DNA of 64,000 nucleotides, taken from positions 744,001-808,000 of the forward strand of contig JODP01000006.1 in assembly GCA_000719025.1 (NCBI GenBank). The letters run 5' to 3'. Below, piece by piece: positions 52,305 through 61,453 of the stretch. Source of the stretch: Kineosporia aurantiaca JCM 3230. Lineage in GTDB: Bacteria; Actinomycetota; Actinomycetes; Actinomycetales; Kineosporiaceae. The position numbers and the translations under genes are program-made. Under the pieces are notes generated by a model that saw only the letters and a list, made by a program, of their open reading frames with translations, was not told the origin of the DNA and did not search any database. The stretch's first letter is position 1. The number at the start of each line of letters is the position of its first letter.

Positions 52305-54268
52305 CCGAGTCCGCTGCCATGCTCACCATCCTCCTGCCGGCTGCGGCCGCAGTCTTCGGCCTGCTCATGGGGTCGGATCAGAGCAGGCGGGGTTGGGCCA
52401 GCGATTGGGCGGTGCTCGGCGCCGCCGGTGCGCTGATCGCCGCGATCGTCGAACTGGTTCTGGTCGGGCGGGACGGCGAGGTCGGCTCGATCGGGTTCCT
52501 CGGACAGGCTCAGCTCGGCAGCCTGACCATCGGTCTGGACCTGCGCGCAGACCAGTTGTCGGCCGCCGTCGGGATATTGGTGGCCCTGGTCGCGCTGTGC
52601 GTGCAGATCTACTCAACGGCCTATCTCGAGGGGGTAGGCACGCCGGAGGCGCCGACCCGGTACACCGCCTACGCCGCAACGGTTTCGATGTTCACCGCCG
52701 CGATGATGCTGGTCATCCACGCCGGCGACCTGGTGCTCCTGCTGATCGGCTGGGAGGTGATGGGCCTGGCCTCGTACCTGCTGGTCGGCCATCACAGCGA
52801 GCGGGCCAGCGCCCGGGCCGCAGCCACGAAGGCGTTCCTGGTCACCCGGGTCGGCGATCTCGGTGTGGTGCTGGCCGTGGTGGTGCTGATCGCAGGTGGG
52901 AGCAGCACGTCGATCAGCGAGCTGAACCGGGCTGCTACCGAGAACGAGATCGGCCACGGCACGGTCGTCACGGCGGCGTTGCTGCTGCTGGCCGGGGTAC
53001 TGGGCAAGTCGGCGCAGTTCCCGCTGCACACCTGGCTGCCGGACGCGATGGAAGGTCCTACCCCCGTCTCGGCCCTGATCCACGCCGCGACGATGGTGGC
53101 AGCGGGCGTTTTCCTGGTTGCGCGATTGCTGCCGCTGTTCCTGACCGCGCCCGGGGCGTTGCAGACCGGCGCCGTGCTGGCCTCGATCAGCATGGTCGGT
53201 GCCGCGTTGGCGGCGCTGGCCCAGACCGATCTGAAGCGGTTGCTGGCGTACTCCACGATCAGTCAGGTCGCGTACATGCTGGCCGCCGTGTGCGTGGCGT
53301 CCGACCGGGAACTGGGTTCCGGTGACCCGACCGCGCTGGCCGCTCCGGGCGTCCTTCATCTTCTTTCTCATGGGGCGTTCAAAGCGCTGCTGTTCCTGGC
53401 CGCCGGGTGCATCGTTCACGTCGTCGGGTCGACTTCGCTGGCCGACATGGGCGGACTCTGGCGTACCCACCGCAGCCTGGCCGTGTTGTTCGGAATCGGG
53501 TTGCTAGGTCTGGCGGGTATCCCGCCGTTCGGTGGTTTCTGGTCCAAGGAGGCCGTCCTTTCGGCCGCCGACCAGGCTGCGCACGCGGGTACTTGGGTGG
53601 GCTGGATGGTCTTGGTAGCCGGGGTAATGACAATCGTGCTGACGGGTCTGTACGCAGGACGCGCGTGGGCGATCGTGGCGATGGGGCGTTCACCTCTGCT
53701 CTTACTGCCGGCAATTGGGGACGCGGAGAGCGAGGAACCGCACGAAGGGCTGGCTCCCGGGGAGGACACGGAAACCGGTACGCCGCATCGGGTTCCTGCC
53801 GCAATGATGCTGCCCCTGTACCTGCTGGCCATTCCGACGGTGGCATTCGGCCTGGTCCTGATCCATCCACCGGCGCTGTTGAAGGGCGTGTCGATCGAAC
53901 CGGGCACCGCGATCACCGGGGCGTTGCTGGCGTTGTCCGGCATCGGCTGGGCGGTCTCGGCGCCGCGTCTGGGTACCCCGGACATCGCGTTCGCGCTGCC
54001 CGAGCGGACCCGGGAAGTGCTGCTGAACGCCTTCGGTTTCGACGCGGTGATCCGGGTGCTCGTGGTCCGGCCGGTGCTCTGGCTGGCCCGGGTCGTGGTC
54101 GCCGCGGAGCGGAACATCGTGGACGCCTACGTGCGTGGGGTAGGACCCACCACGACGGCCGCCGGCATTCTGTTCCGTCGACCCCAGACCGGTCGGGCTA
54201 CGGCGTACGCGGCGTGGGTCTTCATCGGTGCGGTCGTGATCACGGTGGCCGGGATGGTGCTCGTATGA
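52301..54268 (+). CDS. nuoL2: complex I subunit L, second copy
   Basis: A 655-residue antiporter-like subunit with about 16 helices. Recognisable segments are LLIGWEVMGLASYLLVGHH, GKSAQFPLHTWLPDAMEGPTPVS in two blocks, HAATMVAAGVFLVARLLPLF and AQTDLKRLLAYSTISQVAYML. The C-terminal lateral-helix region is present. Overlaps nuoK2 and nuoM2 by four bases each. Confidence 0.95.
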   Translation: MTESAAMLTILLPAAAAVFGLLMGSDQSRRGWASDWAVLGAAGALIAAIVELVLVGRDGEVGSIGFLGQAQLGSLTIGLDLRADQLSAAVGILVALVALCVQIYSTAYLEGVGTPEAPTRYTAYAATVSMFTAAMMLVIHAGDLVLLLIGWEVMGLASYLLVGHHSERASARAAATKAFLVTRVGDLGVVLAVVVLIAGGSSTSISELNRAATENEIGHGTVVTAALLLLAGVLGKSAQFPLHTWLPDAMEGPTPVSALIHAATMVAAGVFLVARLLPLFLTAPGALQTGAVLASISMVGAALAALAQTDLKRLLAYSTISQVAYMLAAVCVASDRELGSGDPTALAAPGVLHLLSHGAFKALLFLAAGCIVHVVGSTSLADMGGLWRTHRSLAVLFGIGLLGLAGIPPFGGFWSKEAVLSAADQAAHAGTWVGWMVLVAGVMTIVLTGLYAGRAWAIVAMGRSPLLLLPAIGDAESEEPHEGLAPGEDTETGTPHRVPAAMMLPLYLLAIPTVAFGLVLIHPPALLKGVSIEPGTAITGALLALSGIGWAVSAPRLGTPDIAFALPERTREVLLNAFGFDAVIRVLVVRPVLWLARVVVAAERNIVDAYVRGVGPTTTAAGILFRRPQTGRATAYAAWVFIGAVVITVAGMVLV

Positions 54269-55818
54269 ACGTGAGCTGGCTTCTGCCCGCGACCGCGCTG
54301 GTGCCACTGGCCGGGGCGTTGCTCCTCCTGCTGCTACCCCGGGTGGAAGACGTTCTGGCCGCTCGCCTCGGAGCGCTGATCGGCGGCGTCACCCTGCTGC
54401 TGGCGGCCTGGGCGAGCTTCGTGACCTGGAACCGCGGATTCGGCCGGATGCAGCTCGAGGTACGCACCGACTGGGTGCCCGCCCTCGGTCTGAAGGCGCA
54501 CCTGGGGATGGACGGGATCAGCGCTCCGCTGGTCCTGCTCACCGCCCTGCTGGCGGTCCTGGTCTGCGTCCACCTGATCCGCGTGCAACCGGAGCACGGA
54601 CAGGTGCGGCTGCTGGTGGTCTGCGTGCTCGCGGTCACCGGCGGCGCGGTCGCCACCTTCACCGCGCTGGACCTGCTGCTGTTCTTCGTCGCCTTCGAGA
54701 CCGTGCTGATCCCGATGTGGTTCGTGATCGGCGTCTGGGGCGACCCTCATCAGCAGGAACGATCCGACCGGCTCGGGGGTGAGGCGGCCCGGAAGGACGC
54801 GGCCTCCCGGTTCGTGCTCTACACCGCGGCCGGGTCGGCGCTGATGCTGCTCGGGATCATCCTGGTGATCGCCCGTACGGGCACCTCCGACCTGACCGAG
54901 CTGATCGCCCGCGGGGGAGCCGGGATGCCGGCCGCCACGCAGACCGTCGCGGCGGTGCTGATCGTCATCGGGCTGGCGGTGAAGGCCCCGATCTGGCCGC
55001 TGCACACCTGGCTCCCGCCGGCCCACACGATTGCCCCGACGGCCGGATCGGTGCTGCTGGCCGGGGTCCTGCTGAAGCTCGGAACGTACGGCCTGGTGCG
55101 GGTGGCGGTGCCGGTGCTGCCCGCCGGGATGGAGAACGTGGCCCCCTGGCTCGGTGGCTTCGCCGTCGTCGGCATCATCTGGGCCGGGCTGGCCTGCTTG
55201 GTCGAGCGCGACCTGAAACGGCTGGTCGCGTTCTCCTCGGTGGCGCACATGGGGTTCGTGCTGCTGGGGGTGGCCTCGATGACGACCACCGGTCTGCAGG
55301 GCGCGCTCTACGCCAACATCGCCCACGGGGTGGTCAGCGCGCTGCTGTTCTTCGTGGTCGGCGCGCTGAAGGACCGGCATCACAGCGCCGACCTGAGCGT
55401 GCTCGGCCCGGGCCTGCGCGATCGGCTGCCGCGGCTGGGCTGGTTGCTCACCCTCGGGGCGGTGGCCGGGCTGGGTCTGCCCGGTCTGGCCGTGTTCTGG
55501 GGGGAGTTGCTCGCCATCGCCGGCGCCTGGCAGTCCGGCGCTCTCGGCGTCCTCAATCGTCCGTTCGCAGTTCTGGCCGCCCTCGGGACCGCGCTCGCCG
55601 CCGCCTACTGGCTGCGCGTATTGCGGGTGCTCTGGCGGGGCACCCCCGATCCGCGCTGGGCGGAAGCAACCTTCACCGACGCCACCCCGCATGAGTCCGT
55701 GACCACGATGCCGCTGGTGCTGGCCACCGTCGGGCTCGGCCTGGTGCCCGGACCACTGCTGGCCGCGACCGCCGGGGTGGTCCGTCTGCTCCTGCCCGGC
55801 GGGGGAGTGGTGCCCTGA
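54265..55818 (+). CDS. nuoM2: complex I subunit M, second copy
   Basis: A 517-residue antiporter-like subunit. FFVAFETVLIPMWFVIGVWG, KAPIWPLHTWLPPAHTIAPTA and ERDLKRLVAFSSVAHMGFVLLG are diagnostic. The ATG that overlaps the nuoL2 stop is chosen; the frame stays open about 850 bp further upstream, but only as an out-of-frame shadow of nuoL2. One base is shared with nuoN2 (TGATG). Confidence 0.95.
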   Translation: MNVSWLLPATALVPLAGALLLLLLPRVEDVLAARLGALIGGVTLLLAAWASFVTWNRGFGRMQLEVRTDWVPALGLKAHLGMDGISAPLVLLTALLAVLVCVHLIRVQPEHGQVRLLVVCVLAVTGGAVATFTALDLLLFFVAFETVLIPMWFVIGVWGDPHQQERSDRLGGEAARKDAASRFVLYTAAGSALMLLGIILVIARTGTSDLTELIARGGAGMPAATQTVAAVLIVIGLAVKAPIWPLHTWLPPAHTIAPTAGSVLLAGVLLKLGTYGLVRVAVPVLPAGMENVAPWLGGFAVVGIIWAGLACLVERDLKRLVAFSSVAHMGFVLLGVASMTTTGLQGALYANIAHGVVSALLFFVVGALKDRHHSADLSVLGPGLRDRLPRLGWLLTLGAVAGLGLPGLAVFWGELLAIAGAWQSGALGVLNRPFAVLAALGTALAAAYWLRVLRVLWRGTPDPRWAEATFTDATPHESVTTMPLVLATVGLGLVPGPLLAATAGVVRLLLPGGGVVP

Positions 55819-57431
55819 TGCTCACCGAGACGTTCGCCAGTCTGGAAGGCGTTCCCAAGATCGATCCGGTGGCCCTGCTCCCGGTGATCGCGCCGGTCGT
55901 GGCCCTGCTGCTGGTCCTGGTCATCGATGCGGTCCTGGGCCTGGATGAACGGAAACATACCGGCCGCCGCTGGCGTCCACTCGCCGACCTGACCGCTCTG
56001 GCCGGGCTCCTGGTCGCCGCCGGAGGCGTGGCCTTCCTGGCGCTGAACGACGACGGCCGCCCCCGCAGCACGGCCTGCTCGGGAGGGTGGGTGGTGACGA
56101 ACGGGCAGACCGGCCCGACCACGTTGCCGCACTCGCTGAGCCCGGCCGAGTTCGGCTTCGGCTGCTCCTACGTGGTCTCCGACCTGACCCTGGCGGTCCA
56201 GGCGATCGTGCTGCTCTCGGCGATCGCCTGCCTGCTGCTCGCGCTGGACGGGCCCGGCGCCCGTGACCGCACGGCTCATCACACGCTGCTGCTGGCCACC
56301 GTCGCCGGGGCCGCCGCGCTGGCCGGGGCCCGCGACCTGGCCACCCTCACGATCGCCCTGGAGACCGCGACGCTTCCGGTGATCGGGCTGATCGCGCTGC
56401 GCCGGGATGCCCAGGGGGCTCAGGCCGGGGTGACCATGCTGCTCACCGCGGTGGCCTCGCTCGGCCTGCTGTTGTTCGGCGTCGGCCTGCTCTTCCTCGC
56501 CACCGGTTCGCTGTACCTGAGCCGGATCGCCGACGTGCTCTCCAGCAACCCGGAGCGCCCGGTCCTGGTCGTCGCGGTCACCGGAGCCGTGCTGGCGATC
56601 GCCGGCATCGGGTTCAAGATCTCCCTGGTGCCGTTCCATCTGTGGACGCCGGACACCTACGCGGGCGCCCCGCTGCCGATCGCGGCCTTCCTCTCCACCG
56701 TCTCCAAGGCGGCCGGGGTCACCGCGATGGCCGTGCTGCTGGGGATCGGTCTCCCGGCTCTGCACACCGCCTGGGCTCCGCTGATCGGGACGCTGGCCGC
56801 GATCACGATGACCGTGGGCAATCTGGTGGCGCTGCGCCAGACCGTCGCCGTCCGGCTGCTGGCCTGGTCGACCGTGGCCCAGGCGGGATGGGTCCTGCTG
56901 CCCTTCGCCGCCGCGGGGCCCTCGCGGGACAGCGTCCGGGAGGTGACCGCCGCGTCTCTGGGGTACCTGCTGGCGTACGTCGTGGCCAGCCTGGCCGCGT
57001 TCACCGTGGTGGTGCTCGTGGCCCGCCATCACCGGGCCGGGGAAGAGCACACCCTGACCGCCTACCGGGGGCTGGGCCGCACCGAACCGGTGGCCGGCGC
57101 GATCCTCGCCTTCGCGCTGATCTGCCTGGCCGGGCTCCCGCCGGGGGTGATGGGGCTGATCGCCAAGGTGGTCGCGCTGCGCCCGGTGGTGGACGCCGGG
57201 TCCTGGCCGATCGCCGTGGTCGCCGCGGTGAACGTGGCCCTGGCCCTGGCCTACTACCTACGCTGGACCGCCCTCCTGGTGGCCAGCCCGGCGGACGCTG
57301 ACGGCCCGGCCCCTCGCTGGCGCCTGCGCCCGGCGGAGGGGATCGTGCTGGGAGGAGCGGCCGCAGGCTGCATAGGTCTGTCGATCGGCGCCGAGGTCGT
57401 CGCCGGATTGTTGCCAGGGGTCCTGCAATGA
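55818..57431 (+). CDS. nuoN2: complex I subunit N, second copy
   Basis: A 537-residue antiporter-like subunit and the last gene of the second locus. It shows FKISLVPFHLWTPDTYAGAPLPIAAFL in contiguous blocks and a central region similar to NuoN, but with a longer extracytoplasmic loop after helix two (about residues 75-115, with two cysteines, C86 and C115, that could pair). No polyprenyl synthase follows, unlike the main operon. Confidence 0.94.
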   Translation: MLTETFASLEGVPKIDPVALLPVIAPVVALLLVLVIDAVLGLDERKHTGRRWRPLADLTALAGLLVAAGGVAFLALNDDGRPRSTACSGGWVVTNGQTGPTTLPHSLSPAEFGFGCSYVVSDLTLAVQAIVLLSAIACLLLALDGPGARDRTAHHTLLLATVAGAAALAGARDLATLTIALETATLPVIGLIALRRDAQGAQAGVTMLLTAVASLGLLLFGVGLLFLATGSLYLSRIADVLSSNPERPVLVVAVTGAVLAIAGIGFKISLVPFHLWTPDTYAGAPLPIAAFLSTVSKAAGVTAMAVLLGIGLPALHTAWAPLIGTLAAITMTVGNLVALRQTVAVRLLAWSTVAQAGWVLLPFAAAGPSRDSVREVTAASLGYLLAYVVASLAAFTVVVLVARHHRAGEEHTLTAYRGLGRTEPVAGAILAFALICLAGLPPGVMGLIAKVVALRPVVDAGSWPIAVVAAVNVALALAYYLRWTALLVASPADADGPAPRWRLRPAEGIVLGGAAAGCIGLSIGAEVVAGLLPGVLQ

Positions 57432-57561
57432 CGCGGGGCACCCGTCCGGGTTGTCCGGTGACGGGTCCACCGCGAGGTGGGAACGCGATCAAGCCGGACA
57501 CCGTTGAGGTCCTTGACGGTGCTCTCGGAGCACCGGTCGAGAGGAGTCAGGGAGCACCGAA

Positions 57562-58422
57562 ATGGGCCATAACCACTTCAACGGACTGAAGACCGCCGTC
57601 CTGCTGGGCGGGATGGCGGCGTTCCTGATGGTCATCGGCGTGGCCTTCGCCGGTCGCGCCGGCCTGATCATCGCCTTCCTCATCTCGCTCGCGATCAGCG
57701 GTTACCAGTACTGGAACTCCGGCACGATGGCGATCAAGGCGATGCGCGCGCGTCCGGTGAGCGAGGCCGAGCAGCCGGTGATGTACCGGATCGTCCGTCA
57801 GCTCTCCACCGAGGCCCGGCAGCCGATGCCGGCCCTCTACGTGTCGCCGACCCAGGCGCCGAACGCCTTCGCCACCGGCCGTAACCCCCGGCACGCGGCG
57901 GTCTGCTGCACCGAGGGCATCCTGCAGATCCTGGACGAGCGGGAGCTGCGGGGCGTGCTCGGCCACGAACTGATGCACGTCTACAACCGGGACATCCTCA
58001 CCGCGTCCATCGCCGGGGCGCTGGCCAGCGCGGTCACCTTCATCGCGAACTTCGCCATCTTCTTCGGCGGTGGGGACGACGACGAGCGGCCGAACTTCGT
58101 CGCGATGATCGCCTTCTCCATCCTCGGCCCGCTGGCGGCCGGGGTGATCCAGATGGCGATCAGCCGGACCCGGGAGTACGACGCGGACGAGGACGGCGCC
58201 AAGCTCACCGGCGACCCGCTGGCCCTGGCCTCGGCGCTGCGCAAGCTGGAGCTGGGCACCCGGCAGCTGCCCCTCCCGCCGGAGCGCGAGCTGGTCAACG
58301 CGAGCCACATGATGATCGCCAACCCGTTCCGCGGGGGCGGGGTGGCCAAGCTCTTCGCCACCCACCCGCCGATGGCCGACCGGATCGCCCGGCTGGAGTC
58401 GATGGCCGGGTACCGCCGCTAA
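57562..58422 (+). CDS. htpX: HtpX-family membrane zinc metalloprotease (M48B)
   Basis: A 286-residue membrane protease for quality control of membrane proteins. Two N-terminal helices (about 13-52), zinc site H135-E-L-M-H139 in GHELMHVYNRD, third ligand E205 in REYDADEDGAKL, and two further helices between them (about 150-168 and 182-200). The C-terminal ATHPPMADRIARLE segment is typical. It lies 130 bp after nuoN2; as I recall, htpX also follows the second nuo locus in Streptomyces. Confidence 0.95.
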   Translation: MGHNHFNGLKTAVLLGGMAAFLMVIGVAFAGRAGLIIAFLISLAISGYQYWNSGTMAIKAMRARPVSEAEQPVMYRIVRQLSTEARQPMPALYVSPTQAPNAFATGRNPRHAAVCCTEGILQILDERELRGVLGHELMHVYNRDILTASIAGALASAVTFIANFAIFFGGGDDDERPNFVAMIAFSILGPLAAGVIQMAISRTREYDADEDGAKLTGDPLALASALRKLELGTRQLPLPPERELVNASHMMIANPFRGGGVAKLFATHPPMADRIARLESMAGYRR

Positions 58423-58431
58423 GGCCCTTCC

Positions 58432-58474
58432 AAAGGTCAGCCCCCGCAACCCTGGGTTGCGGGGGCTGACCTTT
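58432..58474. terminator. strong bidirectional terminator
   Basis: A near-perfect hairpin with about 19 paired bases: left arm beginning AAAGGTCAGCCCCCGC and right arm ending GCGGGGGCTGACCTTT, with a tight CCTGG-type loop. A-run on one side and T-run on the other allow use from both the htpX and the ANTAR-protein direction. Confidence 0.92.
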
Positions 58475-58477
58475 GTC

Positions 58478-58894
58478 TCAGCGCCGGCCCCAGTCCGGTT
58501 CCTCCAGCAGCGTCTGCACCTCGGCCGGGGTCAGCGTCTCGGCGTCCAGGTGCTTGGCCGACAGCCACTCGGACAGCAGGCTCCGCGCGGTCGTGCTGTC
58601 GCAGCCCAGCCGGGCCATCAGCACCCCGGTGGCCAGGTCGGCCATCTGCTGGGACTGCACCCGGGCCACCGCGTCGCGGGCCTCGCCGGCCTGGTCGCTC
58701 AGGTCCCGCTCCAGCGACAGCACCATGGTCATCGGCTCCACGTACCGCCGGAGCCGGTCGGACGCGGCGCCGTCGGTGATCTCACCGAGCAGCAGGCCGA
58801 CCATGGAGTTGAGCAGGTCCCGCAGTGGGGTGGAGCGTGAAAGGCTATCCGGCTGAGTGGCCTCGGCCCGCGAAGGACGGCCTGTGGTCGTCAT
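58478..58894 (-). CDS. ANTAR-like domain protein
   Basis: A 138-residue protein. The C-terminal 60 residues (QMADLATGVLMARLGCDSTT and following helices) fit the ANTAR RNA-binding fold, with G-V-L-M and A-R-S-L-L in the expected places. The N-terminal part (LLNSMVGLLLGEITDGAASD; a coiled LERDLSDQAGEARDAVARVQ) has no sensor domain I recognise. The ATG with AGGAAG nine bases upstream is chosen; the frame remains open further upstream. ANTAR proteins usually act as antiterminators; the target is unknown. Confidence 0.7.
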   Translation of the reverse strand: MTTTGRPSRAEATQPDSLSRSTPLRDLLNSMVGLLLGEITDGAASDRLRRYVEPMTMVLSLERDLSDQAGEARDAVARVQSQQMADLATGVLMARLGCDSTTARSLLSEWLSAKHLDAETLTPAEVQTLLEEPDWGRR

Positions 58895-59030
58895 GCAGTC
58901 GTTCTTCCTCATCCATTCGGGGAGGGACCAAGTACCGGGTCCCACCGGGAAAAGGATCTTTACGACTGCTTCACAAAGGTCCGGAAGGATCTTAGCCCGC
59001 CCGGGGCACTGCTCTGTGCAACCTGGTGTC

Positions 59031-60374
59031 CTACGAGCCCAGGGCCTTCGTGTAGAGCGGGACGAACAGCTGCTTGAACTTCGCCGCGCTGTTCGGGAAC
59101 GAGTCCTCCAGGCTGTGCTTTCCGCCGTCGGAGTCGCTCGGGTAGTCGTACTCGAAGTAGGACGCGTAGGCCACGTTGTTCGACTTGTCCGTGATGAAGT
59201 CATACATCCGCTGGATGTAGTCCGGGTCGTCGGAGCCGCCGATCCCGTCCGGCCGGCCCCAGACCCCCCACTCCGGCAGGGTCAGCGGCTTTCCGTGGTC
59301 CTTGGCGAACTGCGACCAGTACTTCAGGCCTCGCTCGCCGCCGTAGATCGACGCGTCCCACGCCTTCTTTTCGTGAGCCACGTAGCAAGCGCTGTCGCAG
59401 TTGGCGGGGTAGGGGTAGCCCGCGCCGGACACGTCGTAGGCGTCCACGCCCACGTAGTCGACCACGTCGTCACCGGGGTAGTAGTCGGCCGCGTCGTACT
59501 TGTTCGGACCGCCGTTGACGTTCCAGTCGAACTCGAACTTGGCGCCACTCACCGAGCGCATCGTCGTGACGATGTTGCGGTAGTAGGCCTTCCAACTGGT
59601 GCTGTCCTCGCTACCCCAGATCCAGGTGCCGAGGTTGAACTCCCAGCCCACCCGAAGGACGGCGTCCTCCTGGCCGTTCTTGACCAGGTTCTCGGCCAGC
59701 GTCTTGAAGTAGTCGTTGTAGGCGCCCTGGGCGCCTTCCTGCAGGGTGGCGCTCTTGTCGCCGGGCAGCATCGGGACGGCGTAGACCAGCCGGTAGTCGC
59801 TGTCCTTCCACTCGTCCAGCAAGTACTGCGGGTCGGCGATGTCGTTCCAGGTCTGCCGCGCGCCGAAGTCCACGACGTAGCTGACCTTGGCGCCCAGCCA
59901 CTGCTCGTAGGACGCAACATCGCTCTTCGAGGTCTGCCGGAACACGCCGTACTTGGTGCCGGTGGTCGCGGCGGGGGTGGCCGAGGCGCTCGCCGTCGGG
60001 GTGGCCGAGGTGGCCTTGTCATCGCCCGACCCCCGGGTCACCGCGAAGATCACCCCGATCAGCACCAGGACGACGAGCACGGCACCGGCGCCGAGCAGTT
60101 TCCGGTTCGAACCGCCCGATGAGGGACGCTGACCGTCACCGCCGCTGGGTGGCTCACCGGAGCCGCCCGGGCCTTCGGGGCCGGCCGGGACCGGGCTGGT
60201 CGGGATGGGGTTGGTCGGGACCGGGCTGGTCGGCTGGGTCGCCGGGGCGCTCGCGGCGGTGTTCGACCACCGGGGCCCGGCGGACTCGGGAAGCGGGTTG
60301 GTGTCCGGAGCGGCATGCCGCCCGCCCTGGGACGACCCGGGACGCTGAGCGTCGTCCGACGGCGTGGCACGCAT
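59031..60374 (-). CDS. membrane-anchored GH26-like glycoside hydrolase
   Basis: A 447-residue protein. Residues 1-92 are a Pro/Ser/Gly/Thr-rich, probably cytoplasmic segment; one transmembrane helix (about 95-113, GAGAVLVVLVLIGVIFAV) anchors it with the catalytic domain outside, after an Ala/Thr/Ser linker. The domain resembles family GH26 (mannanase-like): the acid/base is probably E245 in RVGWEFNLG and the nucleophile E368 in TLPEWGVWG. Some members cut other beta-glycans, so the substrate is open. Starts divergent from the dioxygenase gene. Confidence 0.82.
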   Translation of the reverse strand: MRATPSDDAQRPGSSQGGRHAAPDTNPLPESAGPRWSNTAASAPATQPTSPVPTNPIPTSPVPAGPEGPGGSGEPPSGGDGQRPSSGGSNRKLLGAGAVLVVLVLIGVIFAVTRGSGDDKATSATPTASASATPAATTGTKYGVFRQTSKSDVASYEQWLGAKVSYVVDFGARQTWNDIADPQYLLDEWKDSDYRLVYAVPMLPGDKSATLQEGAQGAYNDYFKTLAENLVKNGQEDAVLRVGWEFNLGTWIWGSEDSTSWKAYYRNIVTTMRSVSGAKFEFDWNVNGGPNKYDAADYYPGDDVVDYVGVDAYDVSGAGYPYPANCDSACYVAHEKKAWDASIYGGERGLKYWSQFAKDHGKPLTLPEWGVWGRPDGIGGSDDPDYIQRMYDFITDKSNNVAYASYFEYDYPSDSDGGKHSLEDSFPNSAAKFKQLFVPLYTKALGS

Positions 60375-60517
60375 GGTTTCTCAGGACCTTTCTCTGGTGG
60401 ACGTCTGCCGGTTTCGAGAGTGCCCGGGGGTCACGGTGAATCCGCTGAGAATCGCAGTGATCGCAGGCCGCCGCACCTTCTCCCGTTGTGCGGGTTCACC
60501 TGCTCGGACGCAAATAC

Positions 60518-60529
60518 TTGAGATTTCAA
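60518..60529. promoter_or_regulatory. TTGA-N4-TCAA palindrome adjoining a TATAAC -10
   Basis: TTGAGATTTCAA is followed within two bases by TATAAC (60531-60536), a good -10 hexamer 18 bp before the dioxygenase start codon. The palindrome has the size and form of MarR-type operators and would overlap the promoter, which suggests repression relieved by a ligand or oxidant. Confidence 0.5.
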
Positions 60530-60553
60530 CTATAACGACGTACGGTCGGCGGT

Positions 60554-61432
60554 ATGACGACCTCGGTGGACCCCACAGCGCCCGGCGCGGCGTTCGACGC
60601 CTTCCTCCCCGGCGCGCTGCGGACCAGCCGGACCCAGCGCTCCTGGACCCCGGAGGACGGCGCCCTGCCCGCCCTCTACCTCTCCCACGGGGCGCCCCCG
60701 CTGTTCGACGACGGCCCCTGGATGGCCCAGCTGCACGCCTGGGCGATGAACCTGCCCAAGCCGAAGAGCATCCTGATCATCAGTGCGCACTGGGAGTCGG
60801 CGCCGCTGAGCATCTCCAGCCCGCTCGCGAGCACCCCGCTGGTCTACGACTTCGGCGGCTTCGCCCGGCGCTACTTCGAGATGGAGTACGCCACCCCGGA
60901 CGCCGCGGCCCTGGCCCAGCTGGTGGCCTCGGTGATGCCCGACACCGAGACCGTGCACCAGCACAACAGCCGCGGTCTGGACCACGGGGCCTGGGTGCCG
61001 CTCAAGGTGATGTACCCGCTCGGCGACGTGCCGGTGCTGCAGCTCAGCATCCCGACCAACGACCCGGCCCAGCTGATGGCGCTGGGGCGCCGGCTGCGCC
61101 CGCTCCGCGAGCAGGGTGTGCTGGTGATCGGCTCCGGCTTCATGACCCACGGCCTGCCGTTCCTCACCCGCGAGGCGTTCATGGGCCGGATCCCGGGCTG
61201 GTCCGCGGACTTCGACTCCTGGGCCCAGGAGACGCTGGCCCGCGGAGACGTGGACACCCTGATGAACTACCTGAAGCGCGCCCCCGGCATGCCGTACTCG
61301 CACCCGACGGTGGAGCACTTCGTGCCCGCATTCATCACCCTCGGCGCTGCTTCCAACCCCGAGGCGCCGGTCACCACGACCATCGAGGGCTGGATGTGGG
61401 GTCTGTCCAAGCGCTCGTTCCAGGTGGCCTGA
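60554..61432 (+). CDS. extradiol ring-cleavage dioxygenase-like protein (DODA/YgiD, LigB superfamily)
   Basis: A 292-residue protein of the class III extradiol dioxygenase superfamily. Probable metal ligands are the histidines in LYLSHGAPP and IISAHWESA; further family segments are GLDHGAWVPLKVMYP, VLVIGSGFMTHGLPFL and YSHPTVEHFVPAFITLGA. Members open catechol-type rings; E. coli YgiD acts on DOPA. The natural substrate here is unknown. It runs convergently into the Nudix gene with 21 bp between them. Confidence 0.9.
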   Translation: MTTSVDPTAPGAAFDAFLPGALRTSRTQRSWTPEDGALPALYLSHGAPPLFDDGPWMAQLHAWAMNLPKPKSILIISAHWESAPLSISSPLASTPLVYDFGGFARRYFEMEYATPDAAALAQLVASVMPDTETVHQHNSRGLDHGAWVPLKVMYPLGDVPVLQLSIPTNDPAQLMALGRRLRPLREQGVLVIGSGFMTHGLPFLTREAFMGRIPGWSADFDSWAQETLARGDVDTLMNYLKRAPGMPYSHPTVEHFVPAFITLGAASNPEAPVTTTIEGWMWGLSKRSFQVA

Positions 61433-61453
61433 GTTTTCTCCCCCGACCGGAAC

